A stretch of DNA of 35,648 nt from Candidatus Methanomethylicaceae archaeon (lineage in GTDB: Archaea; Thermoproteota; Methanomethylicia; Methanomethylicales; Methanomethylicaceae), in NCBI GenBank assembly GCA_025057955.1, contig JANXER010000012.1, positions 1 to 35,648 on the forward strand, in the 5' to 3' direction. Below the pieces are notes generated by a model, which had not been told where the DNA came from, ran no database searches, and saw only the letters and a list, made by a program, of their open reading frames with translations. Positions 1 to 7,716 of the stretch are shown here, piece by piece (the first letter of the stretch is position 1; every line of letters begins with the position of its first letter). Position numbers and translations under genes: made by a program.

Positions 1-77
1 CTGGTATTATTATATTTCTACCCCATATCCAGAAGGATATAAGAGTTGTAATAAATCCTGCTAGCATTCCCCATCTT
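1..77. repeat. 77-bp exact copy of a segment of the SSS symporter gene
   Basis: Bases 1-77 match bases 1358-1434 without a mismatch, the latter lying inside the symporter gene (codons about 460-486 on the minus strand). The match ends at base 78, and its left end is the window edge, so it could extend further. No reading frame continues beyond it, so here it is only a gene fragment. A length of exactly 77 is a common de Bruijn k-mer size, so an assembly-graph join is as likely as a real duplication. Confidence 0.9.
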
Positions 78-108
78 ATAGTTAAACCTTATAAGTTAGT
101 TTAACTAT
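78..108 (+). promoter_or_regulatory. palindromic operator/promoter of vapBC
   Basis: A perfect 10-bp inverted repeat (ATAGTTAAAC at 78-87, GTTTAACTAT at 99-108) surrounds an 11-bp spacer holding a TATA-like TTATAAG at 89-95. The vapB start follows at 116. Antitoxins of the AbrB type commonly bind palindromes over their own promoter, so autoregulation is the natural reading. The left arm begins directly after the 77-bp repeat. Confidence 0.6.
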
Positions 109-115
109 AATGTAA

Positions 116-373
116 GTGGTGAACATTTTGAATGAAGTTGTACTAAAAATAAGGAAAAAAGGCGTACTGATACTGCCAAAGGCCTTAAGGAAATCCGCAG
201 GTATAGAAGAGGGCGAGGTAATAGCAGAGGTCAGAGATGGCGAAATTGTAATAAGACCTCTTAAGCCCAAAGTCGTAGACATTGATCGATCTATCATTGA
301 GAGGCTTCTGAGTGAGGAGAAAAAACTTGAAGAAGAAAAATTCGAAAGTCATCTCAGAGGGATACGTAGTTGA
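116..373 (+). CDS. vapB: AbrB/SpoVT-type antitoxin (VapB family)
   Basis: This 85-residue protein has an N-terminal swapped-hairpin AbrB DNA-binding domain: a beta strand with KIRKKGVLILPKALRKSAGI, then EEGEVIAEVRDGEIVIRPL, covering about residues 8-50. A charged C-terminal helix of about 30 residues would wrap the toxin. It starts with GTG-GTG at 116/119. The PIN toxin gene begins inside its 3' end, the usual antitoxin-first arrangement. Expected role: repress its own promoter through the palindrome at 78-108 and neutralise the partner nuclease. Assignment to VapB rather than another AbrB-type antitoxin rests on the PIN neighbour. Confidence 0.85.
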   Translation: MVNILNEVVLKIRKKGVLILPKALRKSAGIEEGEVIAEVRDGEIVIRPLKPKVVDIDRSIIERLLSEEKKLEEEKFESHLRGIRS

Positions 374-794
374 TACAAGTGTTTTAGTGGAGTATATTTT
401 AAGGGGAGCACCGCAGAGAATCAAGGTTGAAGAACTATTTAATAGTGCTTTAAAAAAACAAATAGAACTTTATATAACGCCAACAACAATCTCCGAGCTA
501 CTGTATGTAGTCTCAAAAATTTACGAGATGGCTAATGTGGCTAAAGCAAACGAAGAAGCTTTAAACTATGTTAGATGGCTCATGAAAAGAGCAAAAATTA
601 CAGAGATTACAGCTGATATCGCTATAAAAGCTGGAGAACTTAAGAAGAAGCTAAAAGTAGCTCTATCGGATTGTTACGTTATAGCCACAGCTATAGATCT
701 TCAAACAAAGGCACTTTTTCTAAGACAAGAAAAGGAAATGAGTGGAAAGAACCTTGAGAATTTACCTATGATATTCTTGAACCAAATTAAATGA
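327..794 (+). CDS. vapC: PIN-domain ribonuclease toxin (VapC family)
   Basis: This is a PIN-domain protein of about 155 residues. Its acidic residues fit the Mg-dependent RNase site: Asp in YVVDTSVLVEY, Glu in TTISELLYV, Asp in ALSDCYVIATA, and further acids in the C-terminal AIDL/RQEKE region. I prefer the TTG at 327 because GAGGAG sits seven bases upstream; a GTG at 312 in the same frame would add five residues. Either start overlaps vapB by about 50-60 bases, so translation is coupled. The PIN family cleaves RNA (often tRNA or rRNA) when freed from its antitoxin. The target cannot be read from the sequence. Confidence 0.85.
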   Translation: MKKKNSKVISEGYVVDTSVLVEYILRGAPQRIKVEELFNSALKKQIELYITPTTISELLYVVSKIYEMANVAKANEEALNYVRWLMKRAKITEITADIAIKAGELKKKLKVALSDCYVIATAIDLQTKALFLRQEKEMSGKNLENLPMIFLNQIK

Positions 795-1198
795 TATTAT
801 TAAATGTATTAGAAAGTTTGTATTCTTAAATCTGACATCTCAGTTCCATAATTTAAATTCCCTCAAGTATCTATAAGCAAGAAATATCTATAAGCACGAA
901 CATCTTCCTCATGAATTAAAATAAAACAAGCACAATAAAATGATAAATAAATGTCATGCTATTTCATCTAAAATCAGATCAAAAAAGATAAGGATTTCTT
1001 GCTCCTTTCAAAAAGATGTTAGGGATATAATCTCAGCTTTCATTTATCATGAATAATATGCCTTTTTTTCTCATGTTTGGTCCACATATAGAAACCAAAA
1101 ATTCAATCCATGAAAATTACAAAGGATCATAAAATAATCCCTTTGTCCTACAACTCAATGTGGTATATTACAAACTTAGCTCTTTCCTTCTAACACTT
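795..1198. other. gene-free spacer between vapC and the symporter gene
   Basis: About 400 A+T-rich bases hold no convincing gene. The longest open stretch seen (ATG at 940, about 37 codons, plus strand) has no recognisable features. Two 16-base near-identical direct repeats lie at 868-883 and 885-900 (TATCTATAAGCA followed by AGAA or CGAA). A 7-bp hairpin (ACAAAGG at 1119-1125, CCTTTGT at 1140-1146) could help end transcription from either side. Confidence 0.5.
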
Positions 1199-1217
1199 AA
1201 TACAAAAAAATAAAAAA
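1199..1217 (-). terminator. oligo-T terminator after the symporter gene
   Basis: Immediately after the symporter stop codon, the minus strand reads a T6 and a T7 tract separated by one A. Archaeal RNA polymerase terminates at such T tracts without needing a hairpin. This closes the paaK - small membrane protein - symporter transcript. Confidence 0.6.
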
Positions 1218-2813
1218 TTAGTCAGCACGTATGAATCTACCAGTCAATGTTTCTTTTAGTAGCCCCTCTGAATGAGGCTTTGTAATGAAGGAGAGTATTA
1301 GAGTTACTGCTGTGCTTGCAATAAAGCCAGGAACTACTGCATATAAAGCTACTACACCTGGTATTATTATATTTCTACCCCATATCCAGAAGGATATAAG
1401 AGTTGTAATAAATCCTGCTAGCATTCCCCATCTTGCTGCATGCTTATTCATTCTTCTCCAGTATAATCCACCAATGATTGGCCAGAAGAAGCAACTTACC
1501 ATTATTGAAAGAGCTGCCCATATGAACCATGCAAGCATGGGTTGTGGTGTTAATGAAAGCCACCAAGATGTTACACCTATTATTATAATGACTATTCTAC
1601 TAATCCATTTCAATGCATTATCTGAAAGATTCGGTCTTATAACCTTCTTTACAATATCGTATGAAATATTGCTTGCTGCAGTTACTAAGAGTCTATCTGT
1701 AGTGGACATTACAGCTGCTAATACACAAGGCAAAAGTAATATGAAGATGCCATATGGTAAAGCTGCTTTTGCTATTGTTGGAAAGGCCATATCGTTCCAG
1801 GCTACAACAACACCACCTTCAAGCTTAAGAGAGGATATGCTCAATCTTCCTTGAGCCCATGCCACTCTAGCAGCGAGACCTATTAAGGATGTGGCCATTA
1901 TTATTGGTACGCTTAATGAATACATCAATATTGGGCCCCATTTAGTATATTTCGGATCTTTGAAGCATAGCACATTGTTAACAATATGTGGTGCTACCAT
2001 TAGACCCAATGGAACAGTCAATCCAAATAATGTTAAATTATAAGCCCATCCAACAAGTGGCATCTCTGCGGGTCCAAAGGGCTTATCCAGAAATTGTGCA
2101 AAAGCATAAGCCTCAGAGACTCCTCTCACCATTTTTTGCAATATTGGGACTTGAGAAGCAAGTTCATTTAGAGCAATCCATCCACCAACCCAACCTATTA
2201 TCATGGGTGCCATCACTATAGCTATTACAATCATTATTAATGCTTGTAAAAGTGTGGTCCATGCTGTAGAAAACATTCCTCCACTTACAACATAACCTAA
2301 TACAACTATGAGTGCTATGAATGATGCCATTGAGTATGGTACTCCAAGCACAACTTCACTTACTACTCCTATTGCAGTATATTGACCAATTAAGTAAGCA
2401 AAGCATGTAACAGCTGATATTAATCCAGCAAGTACTCTCATCCATTTTGGATCTTCATAGCGTACTGCCAAGTAGTCCTGCATTGTAAGTATTTGGAATT
2501 TCTTCCTTAAGCTCCACATCTTATATCCAATTAGAAGGGTGCAAAAGGATATAGCAAAAGGAGGACCTATAACTCTCTCCCATAGATTTGCCCAACCGCT
2601 TTGAAATCCAAGGCCTGCTACTCCTATTATTGTCATTCCACTTGTTACAGAGCCTATCATTAATAATACATATGTCCAAAATCCAAGCTGTCCAGAGGCT
2701 GAAATAAAATCAGAAATAGTCTTTGTTCTTCTTGCTCCAAAGATGGATATAATTGCAATTGCAATAAAGTAAGCTGCAGTTATACTAATAGCCATTATAT
2801 CAAAACTATTCAT
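1218..2813 (-). CDS. sodium:solute symporter (SSS family), first copy
   Basis: This 531-residue integral membrane protein has about 13 hydrophobic segments from residue 8 to 515 and the SSS (LeuT-fold) character: ISDFISASGQLGFW after the first helix, TMQDYLAVRYEDPKW, and ATSLIGLAARVAW in the middle. SSS carriers use a sodium gradient to import small solutes such as carboxylates, proline or pantothenate; the substrate is not readable here. Its ATG overlaps the stop of a 59-aa membrane protein (ATGA), and a PaaK-type CoA ligase lies upstream, which points to an organic acid. Part of its sequence recurs at the window start. Confidence 0.9.
   Translation of the reverse strand: MNSFDIMAISITAAYFIAIAIISIFGARRTKTISDFISASGQLGFWTYVLLMIGSVTSGMTIIGVAGLGFQSGWANLWERVIGPPFAISFCTLLIGYKMWSLRKKFQILTMQDYLAVRYEDPKWMRVLAGLISAVTCFAYLIGQYTAIGVVSEVVLGVPYSMASFIALIVVLGYVVSGGMFSTAWTTLLQALIMIVIAIVMAPMIIGWVGGWIALNELASQVPILQKMVRGVSEAYAFAQFLDKPFGPAEMPLVGWAYNLTLFGLTVPLGLMVAPHIVNNVLCFKDPKYTKWGPILMYSLSVPIIMATSLIGLAARVAWAQGRLSISSLKLEGGVVVAWNDMAFPTIAKAALPYGIFILLLPCVLAAVMSTTDRLLVTAASNISYDIVKKVIRPNLSDNALKWISRIVIIIIGVTSWWLSLTPQPMLAWFIWAALSIMVSCFFWPIIGGLYWRRMNKHAARWGMLAGFITTLISFWIWGRNIIIPGVVALYAVVPGFIASTAVTLILSFITKPHSEGLLKETLTGRFIRAD
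1358..1434. repeat. in-gene copy of the 77-bp repeat
   Basis: This is identical to bases 1-77. Here it lies in frame within the symporter gene, so this is the native copy. Confidence 0.9.
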
Positions 2814-2989
2814 TGAGCTCCCTCCTTATTTGGTGGCTTCCACTTTATTGCCCATAGCAATAGGATTGCTACTTGAATGATTATGGGTAATACCAAGCAA
2901 GTAAATGTAATTGGAAGCATGCCAAGTATTCTATCTGAGGACGACTCTCCAATTAATAAAATTGCTAATAAAAGGCTTAATACTTCCAT
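2810..2989 (-). CDS. small membrane partner of the SSS symporter (59 aa)
   Basis: A short gene of 59 codons lies exactly between paaK and the symporter. The protein has a hydrophobic N terminus (MEVLSLLLAILLIG), a second long hydrophobic stretch (MLPITFTCLVLPIIIQVAILLLW) and a charged tail, i.e. one or two membrane helices. Its ATG overlaps the paaK stop (TAATG) and its TGA overlaps the symporter ATG (ATGA), so translation is tightly coupled in both directions. Small proteins of this size commonly precede SSS carriers (YhdT before PanF, DUF3311-type proteins). I infer the same helper-subunit role and cannot name the family. Confidence 0.75.
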   Translation of the reverse strand: MEVLSLLLAILLIGESSSDRILGMLPITFTCLVLPIIIQVAILLLWAIKWKPPNKEGAQ

Positions 2990-4290
2990 TATGCCAACCT
3001 CCTTAAATCCATTATTCTTTTTGCTTTGCCTTCGCTCCTAGGCAAAGTTCCAGGTGGAAGAATTTCCACCGTAGTTCTAAGTTGAGTGGTTCTCTTAATT
3101 TCATCAAATATCTCTTGCTTTAATCTTTCAATTACATCGGCTTTTCCTGCAACCCCATTATTTACTTCTATTTTCACAGTAATATCATCTATACCAGAAA
3201 GCACTATTAGGAAGTTTCCATTTGTCTCCCTATGAGATGCAATAATTTGCTCTATTGTAGAAGGATATAGACCTATGCCTCTAATTTTAATCATATCATC
3301 AATTCTACCTCTCATCCAATCCACTCTTATATGAGTTCTACCACATTCACAGGATCCTTCTATGAATCTTGTGATATCGCCTGTTCTATAGCGAATCAAT
3401 GGCATTGCTTCTCTCGTCAATGGTGTTATTACAAGCTCTCCCTCCTCCTCCACATCCAAGGGCTCTCCAGTTTTTGGATCTATTATTTCAGCAAGAAAGT
3501 GATCCTCCCAAATATGTAGACCAGACTTAAATCTACACTCTATAGCAACGCCAGGACCTCCAACTTCAGCGAAGCCATAATTATTGAAGGCATCTATTCC
3601 TAGACCATTCTCTATTTTCTTACGCATTTCCTTAGTCCATGGCTCAGCGCCTAGTATTCCTATTCTCAACTTAAGCGAATTTCTAATTCCATCGTTAGCT
3701 TCAAGAGCTTCAATTAATCGTAAGGCAAAGGAAGGTATAGCGTGAAATATAGTAACACCAAAATCTCGCATTATTTCAAGCTGCTTCTCTGGACTTCCAG
3801 AACCAAATGGAATAACTGTTATACCAAATCTCTCAGCTCCTTGAATTAAACCAAGACCTCCAGTGAACATTCCTTGAGAGGTTGTATTTTGAAATACATC
3901 GCCCTTCCTTGCTCCTACACATGCAAATCCTCTAGCCATAAGCTCAGACCATATCTTTAAATCTCTTTTAGTATAGAAAGTGGTAACTGGTTTATTGGTA
4001 GTACCAGAGGAAGAATGGACGCGCAACACTCTATTAATAGGTACAGCTAAGGCACCGAATGGATAACAATTTATAAGATCTTTCTTTGTTGTAAATGGAA
4101 GTTTATGCAAATCCTCCAGTCCATTTATTCCATTTGTAACTCCTGCTTGTGCTAGTTTTTCCCTCAAAAATGGAGTTTTTTTAGCTCTATTTAGGGTTTT
4201 CAACAACCCTATTTTTTGTATTTTTTTAAGGATTTCTCTATCTATTTTTTCTAGATTTGGTTGGAAATAGACTTCAGGAGTTGTAAACAC
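2989..4290 (-). CDS. paaK: phenylacetate-CoA ligase family (PaaK-like) acyl/aryl-CoA ligase
   Basis: This 433-residue AMP-forming CoA ligase has the PaaK layout: the phosphate-binding loop HSSSGTTNKP (about 92-101), the adenine-binding NNYGFAEVGGPG region, LIRYRTGDITR, and the C-terminal lid with GRIDDMIKIRGIGLYPSTIE. The family activates a carboxylic acid with ATP and CoA; phenylacetate is classic, but archaeal relatives may use other acids. It starts at GTG 4290 behind AAGGAGG. It is first in a transcript with a small membrane protein and an SSS carrier, so import and activation of the same acid is likely. The leader upstream is structured. Confidence 0.85.
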   Translation of the reverse strand: MFTTPEVYFQPNLEKIDREILKKIQKIGLLKTLNRAKKTPFLREKLAQAGVTNGINGLEDLHKLPFTTKKDLINCYPFGALAVPINRVLRVHSSSGTTNKPVTTFYTKRDLKIWSELMARGFACVGARKGDVFQNTTSQGMFTGGLGLIQGAERFGITVIPFGSGSPEKQLEIMRDFGVTIFHAIPSFALRLIEALEANDGIRNSLKLRIGILGAEPWTKEMRKKIENGLGIDAFNNYGFAEVGGPGVAIECRFKSGLHIWEDHFLAEIIDPKTGEPLDVEEEGELVITPLTREAMPLIRYRTGDITRFIEGSCECGRTHIRVDWMRGRIDDMIKIRGIGLYPSTIEQIIASHRETNGNFLIVLSGIDDITVKIEVNNGVAGKADVIERLKQEIFDEIKRTTQLRTTVEILPPGTLPRSEGKAKRIMDLRRLA

Positions 4291-4409
4291 AACTCCTCCT
4301 TAGGTTTTGCAAGAACCTACACCTCCTATATTCCTCACTGGAGTGCGCAACTTAATCGATTTTTTAATAAACTAAACTCCTCCTAGTTTTCACCCGCACT
4401 CCTCCAGTG
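4291..4409 (-). promoter_or_regulatory. structured 5' leader of the paaK transcript
   Basis: On the minus strand the predicted transcript begins near 4409 and has about 118 untranslated bases. CACTGGAGGAGTGCG (4409-4395) can pair with CGCACTCCAGTG (4347-4336), leaving a 3-nt bulge, so the leader opens with a stem that encloses about 47 bases. Further on, TAGGTT and AACCTA can form a second hairpin that ends just before the real ribosome site AAGGAGG. Three extra GGAGG motifs lie in the leader. This is unlike the short or absent leaders elsewhere in the window and could be a regulatory RNA; no known riboswitch class is recognised. Confidence 0.4.
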
Positions 4410-4430
4410 TAGAAAACTATCAAACTATTT

Positions 4431-4448
4431 GATATTTAAATTTTTTGG
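4431..4448 (-). promoter_or_regulatory. TATA box/BRE for the paaK transcript
   Basis: The minus strand reads CCAAAAAATTTAAATATC here, a good archaeal BRE plus TATA element. A start about 25 bases downstream falls near 4409, at the first base of the leader stem. Confidence 0.55.
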
Positions 4449-4457
4449 AAAAAAAAA

Positions 4458-5996
4458 TTAAGAGAAGAGTTCTCTTAGCCTCTCCTCTGATACTGGCTTT
4501 GTTAAAAGGCTTACTACAAAGTAAATCACTCCACAGCCCAGCATTAATGTAAGAGCCCATATGCCCCAGTGATTGAATGGATGAACGAATTTTCCATAAA
4601 CTGAGGGGTGAAGTAAAGCCATTGATAGTCCATATATTATTGTTGCAAGAGCTCCAGCCTTAGTAGCTCTCTTCCAATACATTGAAACTGCAACTACAAA
4701 GAAGAATATTCCTGCTTGAGCAACAGCCGATCCAGCCATGAACTCTGAGAGTACTGGAGGAGGTGAAGTATATGTCCACCATAGTGGAATTATCATTATT
4801 GGAATTATTAATAATCTTGAAATCAAAAGAAGCGCCCTCTTGTTTAAGCTTGGAATTGCATTATTTATAATATCCCTAGTTACATTAGTGGCCATGATCA
4901 TAACCATACCAGCCAATGTTGAAATTGCAGCAGCAAATACTGCCATGGAAAATGCTGCTGCTCCTATAGGTCCTCCCATAGCCATGCTTACTAAGGTAGC
5001 AGCAGCATCTCCATAAACTGGAGCTATTTTCATCAATTCCGATCCCCAAACTGATCTAGCAGCCAAGCCCATGGCACCAATCATGAGGGGTGTTAGGCAA
5101 TTCAAAATTACAATGATCATAAGTATAGAGTACTCTCTTTTTGTTACTTTTCTAATCCCAAGGAATCTAGCTATATTATGCGGAAATCCAGTTGCCATGA
5201 GTAGAAACATAATCATAGCTGCAATAGCACCTATCCAATCATAGCCAGCAGTAGCAGGTATGGTAGGAGCAACATAATTGCTCAGTGAAATGCCAGTATC
5301 CCTACCTCCTGGCACTACGAAGGTGGATTTTGATATCGCCTCAGCTATTTTAGCAGGACCTCCGGCCCAAATTATAGAACCTATTCCAAAGATCCATCCA
5401 ACTATCATGAATATCAATCCCTGTATCGCTAGGGAGAACTGTGTTCCAGTATATCCTCCAAGCGCAAGATATACTCCACATATAATTGCTGTAAATACCA
5501 AGCTCATTAGCCAATCTGTGCCTGTTGTTAATCTCCAAACTGAGGCCATTGCTTTATACTGCCCAACACTATAAACTATCAAAAGAAGAATCATTGTAGC
5601 CCCAGTGATTGCTTGAAGGAGTCTACTATTGAATCTAAGCTTTACAGCCTCTGGAACTGTTCTTGCTCCAAGAGCAGCATATCTTCTCATTCTATATCCA
5701 AGAACAACACAAAGGGATAGACCCATCAAATTCGTTACTCCTATTAGCCAAGATCCAGACCATCCATAAGTATATGCAAGCCCAGCATTTCCATATATAG
5801 CCCAGCCACTCATCCATGTTGCTGTAAGCGCTAAGCCAGTTACAATAGGCCCTATATCTCCACGACCAACCAACCATTCATCAAAGCTCTTCGTCTTTCT
5901 AAAGAAAATTATACTTACTCCAGCACTGATAATCAGCATTAGCGTTACTCCGACAATTGTGGAAATTATACTTTCTGAAGTAGGCTGAGGTATCAT
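4458..5996 (-). CDS. sodium:solute symporter (SSS family), second copy
   Basis: This membrane protein of about 512 residues has some 13 hydrophobic segments and typical SSS motifs: KSFDEWLVGRGDIGPIVTG after helix 1, GARTVPEAVKLRFNSR, and TAGYDWIGAIAAMIMFLLMATGFPHNIARFLGIR in the central helices. The chosen start is the ATG at 5996 behind GGAGGAG; a TTG at 6011 in frame lacks a ribosome site. It is clearly diverged from the first symporter, not a recent copy. It is coupled (TAATG) to its own 55-aa membrane protein and sits downstream of a winged-helix regulator. Substrate unknown; a carboxylate is plausible. Confidence 0.88.
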   Translation of the reverse strand: MIPQPTSESIISTIVGVTLMLIISAGVSIIFFRKTKSFDEWLVGRGDIGPIVTGLALTATWMSGWAIYGNAGLAYTYGWSGSWLIGVTNLMGLSLCVVLGYRMRRYAALGARTVPEAVKLRFNSRLLQAITGATMILLLIVYSVGQYKAMASVWRLTTGTDWLMSLVFTAIICGVYLALGGYTGTQFSLAIQGLIFMIVGWIFGIGSIIWAGGPAKIAEAISKSTFVVPGGRDTGISLSNYVAPTIPATAGYDWIGAIAAMIMFLLMATGFPHNIARFLGIRKVTKREYSILMIIVILNCLTPLMIGAMGLAARSVWGSELMKIAPVYGDAAATLVSMAMGGPIGAAAFSMAVFAAAISTLAGMVMIMATNVTRDIINNAIPSLNKRALLLISRLLIIPIMIIPLWWTYTSPPPVLSEFMAGSAVAQAGIFFFVVAVSMYWKRATKAGALATIIYGLSMALLHPSVYGKFVHPFNHWGIWALTLMLGCGVIYFVVSLLTKPVSEERLRELFS

Positions 5997-6163
5997 TATT
6001 TCTCCTCCCAATATTTCAATCTAAGGAGCAATAGTATTATGCACCAAATTACGCTTAGAGTAAAGATTCCCCAGTATGCTATCCATCCTCCAATTGTCGA
6101 TGCAATTATTGGTGCTGAAATAAAACACAAAGAGAGTAAGATTAGAAAAAATGCAATATTCAT
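5996..6163 (-). CDS. small membrane partner of the second SSS symporter (55 aa)
   Basis: This 55-residue protein has two hydrophobic helices (MNIAFFLILLSLCFISAPII and IAYWGIFTLSVIWCIILLLL) and a short charged tail ending LKYWEEK. It starts at ATG 6163 within an ATGA overlap with the regulator stop and ends with TAATG over the symporter start. The position mirrors the 59-aa protein before the first symporter, although the two sequences do not look alike, so this seems to be a repeated architecture. Helper or assembly subunit is an inference. Confidence 0.75.
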   Translation of the reverse strand: MNIAFFLILLSLCFISAPIIASTIGGWIAYWGIFTLSVIWCIILLLLRLKYWEEK

Positions 6164-6495
6164 TTAATTTCCCTCCTTATTTCTTCTACTACAATCAGGC
6201 CAGAGTATGTTAGCCTCACAGGAACTCCCTTTCTGTAAATTGCCCCACCTTCAATAAGTAGTAAGTCTCTGAGTAATCGCAAATTCCATTTTGCCGTGGA
6301 CTCTGGTATTTTAAGGGTTTTTGAAACTTCCTTAACATAGCTGGAGATGGTTAATTCTAAATGTTCATTTTCCATAATGTACAATAGAATTTTCTTTTGA
6401 ATATCAGTTAAAACTCTGGAGCAGATTTTTTTCAAAGATTCTTCAAGGATTTCAGGAGGGGGGGCAATAGCTATATTACTTGAAAAGGCAGACAC
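6160..6495 (-). CDS. winged-helix transcriptional regulator
   Basis: This 111-residue protein has a helix-turn-helix in the middle: VLTDIQKKILLYIMENEHLE, a helix ISSYVKEVSKTL, and the recognition helix IPESTAKWNLRLLRDLLLIE. A wing follows (GGAIYRKGVPVRLTYSGLIV). It resembles one-domain ArsR/MarR-like archaeal regulators, with no visible ligand domain. It starts at GTG 6495; an AAGGAGG lies 18 bases upstream, farther than ideal, so the exact start is unsure. As the first gene of the unit with the small membrane protein and symporter, it probably controls its own operon. Confidence 0.75.
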   Translation of the reverse strand: MSAFSSNIAIAPPPEILEESLKKICSRVLTDIQKKILLYIMENEHLELTISSYVKEVSKTLKIPESTAKWNLRLLRDLLLIEGGAIYRKGVPVRLTYSGLIVVEEIRREIK

Positions 6496-6539
6496 CTTTG
6501 TACTTCTGGCCGACCTCCTTCACAAATTTCCCTCCGTAA

Positions 6540-6575
6540 TTCTTTCTAAGAAAGCTAAGTTATATTTAAGCCTAT
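6540..6575 (-). promoter_or_regulatory. promoter of the regulator-symporter operon
   Basis: The minus strand carries GGCTTAAATATAACTTAG, a TATA element about 65-75 bases before the GTG start, followed by GGAGGG and AAGGAGG. I see no clear palindrome. Confidence 0.4.
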
Positions 6576-6588
6576 TGGACAAATAATT

Positions 6589-7668
6589 TTATCCAAATTT
6601 CATAATTTTCAGCCTTTTCAAAGCATTAAGCCTCTCTCTTTCATTAATTTTAGCATTCTCTATCGCAATCCTTAGAAATTCTATAGCTTCATCCATTTCC
6701 TTCCTTCTAACAGGAAAAGGAACTCCATCCTTACCACCAAAGGCGAAAGAATATTTAACTGGATCCTTCCAGCTTGGTGGCTCACCATATATTAAATCGG
6801 AGATGAGAGCAAGACCTCTAACAGTAGAAGGCCCTATTCCATTTATGGAAATCAATTCCTCATAATTCTTAGGCTGAAGTTCATATGCAATCTCAAGGGC
6901 CTTCCAATTAATATTCCAAGGCATAATTAACACTCTATCACTCATATATTCTAGAAGCGATCTTTGTTCAGGCTTAACCACATACTTCATAACTTTTTTT
7001 GGATTTTCCCTAGCAATATCCACTGAGATTTTACGACAATTTTCAGACTCCTTTGCAACCATATTTAAAACTTTATTTTCTCTATGGCCAACTATGGCCT
7101 TATGGGGCTCCACAATGAAACAATTCATCTCCTCAGAGAGCCAATGATATCTACGAGCTAATCTATTTTCAGGATTCATTCCTTGTTGTACAACTGCCCA
7201 CTTTCCATTTTCAGCCATGAAGAAGACGTGATGATATAGTTGATATCCTGCTTGAACGGCCACATTATCTATCTTTGCGCTCATTTTGCTTGCATATATC
7301 ATATTATCTATTTTCGAAGTAGAAAGTCCAAGATCCTCTCCAGCTTTAATAATCTCCTCAGGGGTTCTCCTTGATCTTAAGCCTTTTCCACCACAAATAG
7401 CAATTCCAGTTTCACTAGGGTTTATTACAGATTTTAAAACCCCAGTAACAACTGTAGTTACTCCTGAAGAGTGCCAATCAAAACCAAGAGTGCAACCAAG
7501 CGCTTGAAACCAATATGGATTTGATATCCTTCTTAATAATTCATCCCTACCAAATTCATCAATAATTATTAATACTATGCTTTTTGCTAAAGCCTTCATT
7601 CTTCTAACTAACCAAGCTGGAGCATATCCATCATGCAATGGAAGATAGGCAAAGCCCGTATGAGGCAC
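6589..7668 (-). CDS. DUF763 family protein (COG1415) with helix-hairpin-helix
   Basis: This protein of about 359 residues matches the DUF763 pattern: N-terminal TGFAYLPLHDGYAPAWLVRRM, then DEFGRDELLRRISNPYWFQALG and LGFDWHSSGVTTVVTGVLK, and a late helix-hairpin-helix ELISINGIGPSTVRGLALI. The hairpin motif suggests nucleic acid binding; the family has no established function. I chose the GTG at 7668 (VPHTGF). The upstream in-frame start at 7707 would add an odd hydrophobic MIKVIFFLIAIIH and reach past the TATA box, while 7668 lies the right distance from it for a leaderless start. It shares that promoter with the phosphatase on the other strand. Confidence 0.82.
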   Translation of the reverse strand: MPHTGFAYLPLHDGYAPAWLVRRMKALAKSIVLIIIDEFGRDELLRRISNPYWFQALGCTLGFDWHSSGVTTVVTGVLKSVINPSETGIAICGGKGLRSRRTPEEIIKAGEDLGLSTSKIDNMIYASKMSAKIDNVAVQAGYQLYHHVFFMAENGKWAVVQQGMNPENRLARRYHWLSEEMNCFIVEPHKAIVGHRENKVLNMVAKESENCRKISVDIARENPKKVMKYVVKPEQRSLLEYMSDRVLIMPWNINWKALEIAYELQPKNYEELISINGIGPSTVRGLALISDLIYGEPPSWKDPVKYSFAFGGKDGVPFPVRRKEMDEAIEFLRIAIENAKINERERLNALKRLKIMKFG

Positions 7669-7684
7669 ATGAATTATAGCGATT

Positions 7685-7700
7685 AGGAAAAATATAACCT
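7685..7700. promoter_or_regulatory. shared TATA element between divergent DUF763 and phosphatase genes
   Basis: AAATATAACC on the plus strand (GGTTATATTT on the minus) lies about 20 bases from the GTG at 7717 (plus) and from the GTG at 7668 (minus). Both genes would be leaderless and fired from one A+T core. Confidence 0.45.
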
Positions 7701-7716
7701 TAATCATATAATATTC

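Noticed and set aside
868-900. Two near-identical 16-base direct repeats as a possible CRISPR remnant
   Set aside because: There are only two copies with a 1-base spacer, no further repeats and no cas genes.
1285-1854. A 189-codon plus-strand open frame
   Set aside because: It is the antisense shadow of the SSS symporter; the minus-strand frame has clear membrane helices and family motifs.
7669-7707. N-terminal hydrophobic extension (possible signal peptide) on the DUF763 protein
   Set aside because: It would be encoded across the shared TATA box, and the GTG at 7668 gives the usual family N terminus.
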